The notes under the pieces were generated by a model, which had not been told where the DNA came from, searched no databases, and saw only the letters and a program-made list of their open reading frames with translations. Shown here piece after piece: positions 33,048-37,022 of a DNA stretch of 37,022 bases. The stretch's first letter is position 1. Each line of letters begins with the position of its first letter. The DNA comes from a virus. Both the position numbers and the translations under genes were made by a program. The stretch is taken from IMG/VR virus record IMGVR_UViG_3300010368_000035, positions 1-37,022 of that record; one strand, given 5' to 3'.

Positions 33048-33737
33048 ATGGACTTTTATACACTAAAATGGGGCGACAAATATGGTGCCGAATACGTGAA
33101 CCGCCTTTATGGCAGTCTAAAAAAGCATTACAAAGAACCCTTCGCGCTTACATGCTATACAGATAATTATAACATGATTCGCGAAGAAGTAAACATAAAA
33201 AATATCGAATCATTAAGAAAATTTGATACTGATCGAGTGTTTACTTACGAAAAACTAATTCTCATGGAGAAGCATGAAAAAGGTGTATGGCTTGACCTTG
33301 ACATCCTCATTCATGATGAGATTGACTTTATTGACGATTCAGATTTCAAAATGATTTGGAATTATTGGCATCCTTATAGTCGAAGTTATACATGGTATGG
33401 TAAAGGTGGATCTTGCCATGTAAATAGTTCTTTTTGTAAATTTGAAAATGCTGAGTGGTTGATAAAATTTACAAATGATAATTGGGAGAAGATTGAGTGG
33501 ACTTATAAATCACTTGACAAATATCTCTTTTACCAACATCATAGAAATGAACGACTTAAGTTTTGGGATCAAGGTATTGTGACAAACTATAATCATGGTG
33601 GATTTGGATTGAAAGGTAAGATCTCGCTCTTCAACACATCACATAAATACAATAATAAAGGTATTGTTGAAGAGTCTTATGAGCTACATGAGGCTGATCC
33701 TGAGACTGTGAAGTTGTGGGAAAGCTATGAACATTAA
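33048..33737 (+). CDS. GT-A-type glycosyltransferase-like protein
   Basis: A 229-residue protein starting MDFYTLKWGDKYG. The feature WLDLDILIHD (Asp 83 and 85) matches the DxD metal and nucleotide-sugar site of GT-A enzymes such as the GT8 or GT32 types, and the preceding VFTYEKLILME fits the strand that positions it. GWxxxQ-like parts are less clear; FWDQGIVTNYN may be the acceptor-side loop. The frame is open nine codons further, but ATG 33048-33050 has CGAGG before it. It begins the plus-strand chain and overlaps the next gene by 11 bases. It would add a sugar to an unknown acceptor. A second protein of this type starts at 36721. Confidence 0.8.
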   Translation: MDFYTLKWGDKYGAEYVNRLYGSLKKHYKEPFALTCYTDNYNMIREEVNIKNIESLRKFDTDRVFTYEKLILMEKHEKGVWLDLDILIHDEIDFIDDSDFKMIWNYWHPYSRSYTWYGKGGSCHVNSSFCKFENAEWLIKFTNDNWEKIEWTYKSLDKYLFYQHHRNERLKFWDQGIVTNYNHGGFGLKGKISLFNTSHKYNNKGIVEESYELHEADPETVKLWESYEH

Positions 33738-34152
33738 ACATATCACCATGAATTATGATAAGGTTCTCTATCTAGCTTGTAATGATATACGCGAAGATCT
33801 AGAAGAACTCAATTCGTTTGATATCGACGCAAAAGCTATTGATTACGATCCAAAGTTTAAAGATGTTGAATACTACGTCAATAAAGATTTTGTGTTTGAT
33901 GATGTAGATTTAGATGCTGACTTGACTATTCATATGAATGTTGAGAAGACTTATCCGGTCAAGTTATCTGGTGATGTGATTTTACGTGGAGACAATGAAC
34001 ACCACAATGGAGATTGTTGTCCTATTACGTCATGTGAACAACTGATTGAAATGTACAATCTCAAAGAAGTTTATCAACAAGAAATCACGTCTCAAAGAAA
34101 AACTTTACTCAATGGCATCGGTCACTTTATTGTTTACGGAAGAGCGGCATGA
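33727..34152 (+). CDS. Short methyltransferase-like protein lacking a Gly-rich SAM motif
   Basis: A 141-residue protein not recognised as a named family. Its order of elements parallels the protein at 34303-34938: a first strand VLYLACNDIRED in place of the Gly-rich motif, then AKAIDYDPKF, an NKDF segment, DLTIHMNVEKTYPV and ILRGDNEHHNGDCCPI followed by EQLIEMYNLKEVY. I infer that the two are distant paralogues and that this copy may not bind SAM. It could be a non-catalytic partner. ATG 33727-33729 lies in an 11-base overlap with the glycosyltransferase gene, and its stop is an ATGA overlap with the small membrane gene. Confidence 0.6.
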   Translation: MNIKHITMNYDKVLYLACNDIREDLEELNSFDIDAKAIDYDPKFKDVEYYVNKDFVFDDVDLDADLTIHMNVEKTYPVKLSGDVILRGDNEHHNGDCCPITSCEQLIEMYNLKEVYQQEITSQRKTLLNGIGHFIVYGRAA

Positions 34153-34313
34153 AGTTAATTGACTACTTTGTAATTTACTTTTTTACGTATATGATATCTT
34201 CGCATCTTATGTTAATCATGCTGCAGCATTATTTTATTGGTGCCGGTGGTGTGTGGTTATTCTGGACACTATTCAATATTTACTGTAACTGGAGAGCAAC
34301 GAATGCAACTTGA
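34149..34313 (+). CDS. Small membrane protein (54 aa)
   Basis: An ATG in a four-base ATGA overlap with the preceding stop opens a 54-residue frame ending at TGA 34311-34313. It begins MKLIDYFVIYFFTYMISSH and continues with hydrophobic runs to FWTLFNIYCNW, so one or two membrane helices are likely. It fills what would otherwise be a 150-base gap in a chain where all other genes overlap, and it overlaps the start of the next gene by 11 bases. A membrane anchor for the glycosyl- or methyl-transferase steps is possible. No homologue is recognised and expression is unproven. Confidence 0.6.
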   Translation: MKLIDYFVIYFFTYMISSHLMLIMLQHYFIGAGGVWLFWTLFNIYCNWRATNAT

Positions 34314-34938
34314 ATACGCTGAAATGATGAAGTGGCTTCGTCATAATCACCCAGATAAATTTGATCGTTGGATTGATTCTTTGCATCCGAATCAAATTAA
34401 ATGTAAAGAATGGCTTGTTTATGATGGACTAAATAAAGTACAAATTCCTCGTGATGAAAACAGAAATTTTCGTATAGAAATCATTGGTGGATGGTATGGG
34501 TTTCCTCTTATTCAGTTTCTAATGGATGATTGGAATATTCAAATTCGTGAGATTGATATTTTTGAGATTGACTCATGGGCTTGTAAAATGATTTGGAAGT
34601 ATTGCGATATCTTTGGCTATGACAACGTACGTATTTTTAATCAAGACTACTTTACTTATACAGAAAAAAGACGTACACATCTGGTAATCAATACGTCTTG
34701 TGAACATATGTGGAACATGGACACAATGAAAGAGTATTACGAAGAACCTGAACGTACTCTTTTGGCTCTGCAATCAAATGACAAGACAAACGAGCCAGAC
34801 CATATCAATTGTGTCAAGACCGGTCAAGAACTCGCTGCTCAAGCTGGTGTCAAAGAACTCTATGGTGGTAAGATGAGATTTAACGAAGGCACACCAGATC
34901 AATACACTCGATATATGATATTAGGCAAATGGAAATAA
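34303..34938 (+). CDS. Class I SAM-dependent methyltransferase-like protein
   Basis: A 211-residue protein. FRIEIIGGWYGFPLIQFL near 57-73 is a motif I-like Gly-containing loop, REIDIFEIDSWA gives the acidic residue after the second strand, and THLVINTSCEHMWNM is the fourth strand, with the NTSxEH signature that I recall from a family of marine phage proteins. A long LALQSNDKTNEPDHINCV segment and a closing YMILGKWK strand complete the fold. I start at ATG 34303-34305, with GGAG eight bases before it, rather than TTG at 34237. The end GKWK carries the ATGG start of the next gene. Methyl acceptor unknown. Confidence 0.72.
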   Translation: MQLEYAEMMKWLRHNHPDKFDRWIDSLHPNQIKCKEWLVYDGLNKVQIPRDENRNFRIEIIGGWYGFPLIQFLMDDWNIQIREIDIFEIDSWACKMIWKYCDIFGYDNVRIFNQDYFTYTEKRRTHLVINTSCEHMWNMDTMKEYYEEPERTLLALQSNDKTNEPDHINCVKTGQELAAQAGVKELYGGKMRFNEGTPDQYTRYMILGKWK

Positions 34939-35816
34939 TTAACTCAAATCCGGATTGCTGTATTGTCTCGTTGTTTGTCCATAATGTCTGTAATTTTAAT
35001 TGTAGTTATTGTAGTGATGAACATCGTGACGGGTCGTACCGTTGGCCAACAAAATGGGATGGTTACCTTGATCTAATTGATGAGATTAAAGAGAAAAAGA
35101 AATACGTGTATGTTCAAATTCTTGGTGGTGAACCAACACTCTGGCCAAAATTCCATGACTTTATAGATTATATTAGTGATGATAGAACATATATTGAATA
35201 TGCTACAAATGGTAGTAGAACAAAAAGATATTGGGAAAGTTTACCAAAACATACAGCAACCGCTCTCTTTAGTTGGCATCACGAAGAAGTAGATGATGAC
35301 CATTATCTTGATGTTCTTGAGATCATGCAAGATAAAGCTACTTGTGTAGCTACATTCTTATTGACTCCGGATAATTATGAAAGAGGAAGAGAAGTATATT
35401 ATAAGATAGTTGAGAGAAAATTAAGAGTTGAAGCAATTCCAAAGTTTACTCGTGTAGTAATTGATGGACCAGACTATTTTGAATATACGAGTGAACAAAA
35501 AAATTGGATTCAGTCTCACTATTGGAACAATACTCAATCTGGACCAAATTTTGTTTTACCACTTGAATGCAGCGCCGGCAAGTTATCAGAAATGATAGTG
35601 GCTGAGAATTATTGGTTTCAAAATTGGAAATGCCATGCTGGTATAGATAGAATCTTTGTAGAACTTGATGGTGAAGTGTACCGTTGTACAAAACGAGTAG
35701 GTGGAAGTCTAGGAAATATCAATACGTACTTTGAACTTCCGAAAGATCCAATCGTCTGTGATACGCATAAGCCTTGTACTTGTCGTCTTGAAACTGTATT
35801 GACAAAATGGACATAG
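34929..35816 (+). CDS. Radical SAM protein with C-terminal twitch-like domain
   Basis: A 295-residue protein with radical SAM motif CNFNCSYC (Cys 21, 25, 28), ILGGEPTLWPKFHDF near 64-78 and ATNGSRTKRYW. FSWHHEEVDDDHYLDVL is shared with the next gene. The C-terminal domain contains NWKCHAGIDRIFVELDGEVYRC and GSLGNIN, then CDTHKPCTC, which would bind an auxiliary cluster. Start is ATG 34929-34931, in a ten-base overlap (ATGGAAATAA). It is a tandem paralogue of the next gene and related to those at 12684 and 28140 on the other strand. Substrate unknown. Confidence 0.9.
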   Translation: MEIINSNPDCCIVSLFVHNVCNFNCSYCSDEHRDGSYRWPTKWDGYLDLIDEIKEKKKYVYVQILGGEPTLWPKFHDFIDYISDDRTYIEYATNGSRTKRYWESLPKHTATALFSWHHEEVDDDHYLDVLEIMQDKATCVATFLLTPDNYERGREVYYKIVERKLRVEAIPKFTRVVIDGPDYFEYTSEQKNWIQSHYWNNTQSGPNFVLPLECSAGKLSEMIVAENYWFQNWKCHAGIDRIFVELDGEVYRCTKRVGGSLGNINTYFELPKDPIVCDTHKPCTCRLETVLTKWT

Positions 35817-36730
35817 ATAATCATATGAGAATTACAAACAATAATCTAGATTGTGGTATTGTGAACATTATGCTCCATGACGTGTGCAATTATAAATGTA
35901 CGTATTGCTCGCCGTATCATTATGGTGGAAAACACAGATGGCCTACTAATTGGGAAAATTATGTCGATCTTTTAGAAGATATGGAAGAGCATAACAAATA
36001 TTTGTTAATATCTTTGCTTGGTGGTGAACCAACACTCATGCCAAAGTTTGATGAATTCTGCAAAAGAATTAATGCTCCGAATAGAATTATTGAAATTTGT
36101 ACAAATGGAAGTCGCACTTTACGATACTGGAACAACTGGCCCGAAGACCTGAATGTTTACATTGTATTCAGTTGGCATTCAGAATTTGCAGATGATGACC
36201 ATTTCTTTAATGTGATTCAAGCCATGCAATCAAAAGGAGAAATAGTTGCTAATTTACAAGTGACTCCAGAAAATTTTGATAGAGCTCGAAAATTAGCTGC
36301 AAGAATTATAGAAAGCGAAGCCACTGTTACTGTAAATCCTAAACTCACTCGAGTAAATATTCAAGGTGATGGTAAGCTAATGGATTATACTCCTGAACAA
36401 ATTAAGTGGATTAATAAACCAAGAATAGAAAGACATATTCCATTAAAAGTTAATTGGCCGTATCCTTGGAAAATCTATATTGATGGAGAAGAACGATTTC
36501 ACCCTGACATGATCGCTAATAATGAAGTAGATTTTCGTGGTTGGAGTTGCATGGCTGGAATAAAAAGTATATCTGTTGAAAAAGATGGCACTATTCGAAG
36601 ATGTTGCGCCGGTGCTGGCTTTCCTCTTGGAAATATTAACACAGTTTGGCAATTACCTACTCAGCCACACGTATGTGAAATTATTTCATGCCATTGTAAA
36701 CTTGATACGATGGTTGAAAAATGGAAATAG
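35807..36730 (+). CDS. Radical SAM protein with C-terminal twitch-like domain (tandem paralogue)
   Basis: A 307-residue protein. The motif is CNYKCTYC (Cys 27, 31, 34), with LLGGEPTLMPKFDEF and FSWHSEFADDDHFFNV following the same order as its neighbour. The C-terminal domain has GWSCMAGIKSISVEKDGTIRRC, GFPLGNIN and CEIISCHC. GWSCMAGI is identical to the sequence in the minus-strand gene at 28140, which links the two chains. The start ATG 35807-35809 lies in a ten-base overlap (ATGGACATAG), with a second Met at position 7. The tail EKWK holds the start of the next gene. Substrate unknown. Confidence 0.9.
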   Translation: MDIDNHMRITNNNLDCGIVNIMLHDVCNYKCTYCSPYHYGGKHRWPTNWENYVDLLEDMEEHNKYLLISLLGGEPTLMPKFDEFCKRINAPNRIIEICTNGSRTLRYWNNWPEDLNVYIVFSWHSEFADDDHFFNVIQAMQSKGEIVANLQVTPENFDRARKLAARIIESEATVTVNPKLTRVNIQGDGKLMDYTPEQIKWINKPRIERHIPLKVNWPYPWKIYIDGEERFHPDMIANNEVDFRGWSCMAGIKSISVEKDGTIRRCCAGAGFPLGNINTVWQLPTQPHVCEIISCHCKLDTMVEKWK

Positions 36731-37022
36731 TACTACTCAACACTCCACCAGCATATGGACAATCATATTGGGTACACAATATAGAATATATGTTAGAGAA
36801 CGTAGGAGCTCAATATGACAGACTACACGTTATGGACGATGTTCTATATGGTGGTGTCTATGATAAGCTTCGTCTCTTTGATTTGTTTAAGGAGAGTCGA
36901 TATCTTTATTTTGATCTCGATATTCTTATTAGGGGTAGTATCGATGATCTTTGGCGCGATCAATTTACACTTCTTCATGCTTGGTGGAGACAGCCTTTTC
37001 ACACTCCTCTAAATAGTTCTAT
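36721..37022 (+). CDS. GT-A-type glycosyltransferase-like protein (partial)
   Basis: An open frame of about 100 residues runs off the right edge. It starts MEIVLLNTPPAYGQSYW at ATG 36721-36723, in a ten-base overlap with the radical SAM stop (ATGGAAATAG). YLYFDLDILIRGSIDDL includes Asp 65 and Asp 67 as the DxD site and matches the WLDLDILI segment of the glycosyltransferase at 33048. YDKLRLFDLF precedes it in the same place as YEKLILME. It is therefore a second sugar-transfer enzyme in this chain. The C-terminal part and any further genes of the chain are outside the window. Confidence 0.82.
   Translation, partial: MEIVLLNTPPAYGQSYWVHNIEYMLENVGAQYDRLHVMDDVLYGGVYDKLRLFDLFKESRYLYFDLDILIRGSIDDLWRDQFTLLHAWWRQPFHTPLNSS

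Noticed and set aside
34237-34302. Longer methyltransferase-like protein starting at TTG 34237
   Set aside because: ATG at 34303 has a good GGAG site, and the upstream part overlaps the 54-residue membrane frame, which is a better explanation of that stretch.
34149-34313. The 54-residue protein as a RiPP precursor for the radical SAM enzymes
   Set aside because: It is hydrophobic throughout and lacks a polar leader and a Cys-, Ser- or Gly-rich core, so a membrane protein is the better reading.

Overview
The window is part of a T4-like (myovirus) phage genome, AT-rich and very compact. Minus-strand genes from the left edge match the T4 head, neck and tail block in T4 order: portal gp20 (cut by the edge), tail tube gp19, sheath gp18, terminase gp17 and gp16, sheath terminator gp15, a small extra gene, and neck proteins gp14 and gp13. 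Gene style and fibre sequences resemble T4-like phages of marine bacteria (cyanophage or pelagiphage type). The host cannot be read from the sequence.

Layout. (1) 1-7582, minus: virion core and packaging genes. (2) 7582-12626, minus: two repeat-rich fibre-like proteins (454 and 1093 aa) and a small Ig-like structural protein, all unusually rich in Asp-Ser (DS) dipeptides. (3) 12684-33010, minus: 21 genes in an unbroken chain in which every junction is an overlap. It encodes eleven radical SAM proteins, five SGNH-type hydrolases, a carbamoyltransferase, a class I methyltransferase, a QueC-like PP-loop protein, a PLP-dependent aminotransferase-like protein and a 2OG-Fe(II) oxygenase-like protein. 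(4) 33048-37022, plus: a divergent chain of seven overlapping genes with two GT-A-type glycosyltransferases (the second cut by the edge), two methyltransferase-like proteins, a 54-aa membrane protein and two more radical SAM proteins.

Perfect T4-type late promoter octamers (TATAAATA, minus strand) precede the 21-gene chain, the Ig-like gene, the 454-aa fibre gene and, twice, the sheath gene. The biosynthetic chain therefore seems to be transcribed late, with the virion genes, and reads toward them.

My working hypothesis is that the roughly 24-kb island makes or attaches a chemical decoration on a late product, most likely virion protein such as the DS-rich fibres. The parts fit a group-building and transfer pathway: radical SAM proteins with auxiliary-cluster (twitch/SPASM-like) domains, an aminotransferase, an oxygenase, methyl- and carbamoyl-transferases, SGNH acyl-processing enzymes and glycosyltransferases. 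DNA hypermodification, a surface glycan or a peptide product remain possible. The islands' junctions are also notable: all five SGNH genes end in Tyr-Asp-stop, with that TATGAYTRA sequence supplying the ATG of the next gene, and several radical SAM genes end in a Trp-containing tail whose codons contain the next start. No tRNA, CRISPR array or insertion sequence was seen, and no gap between genes exceeds 75 bases.
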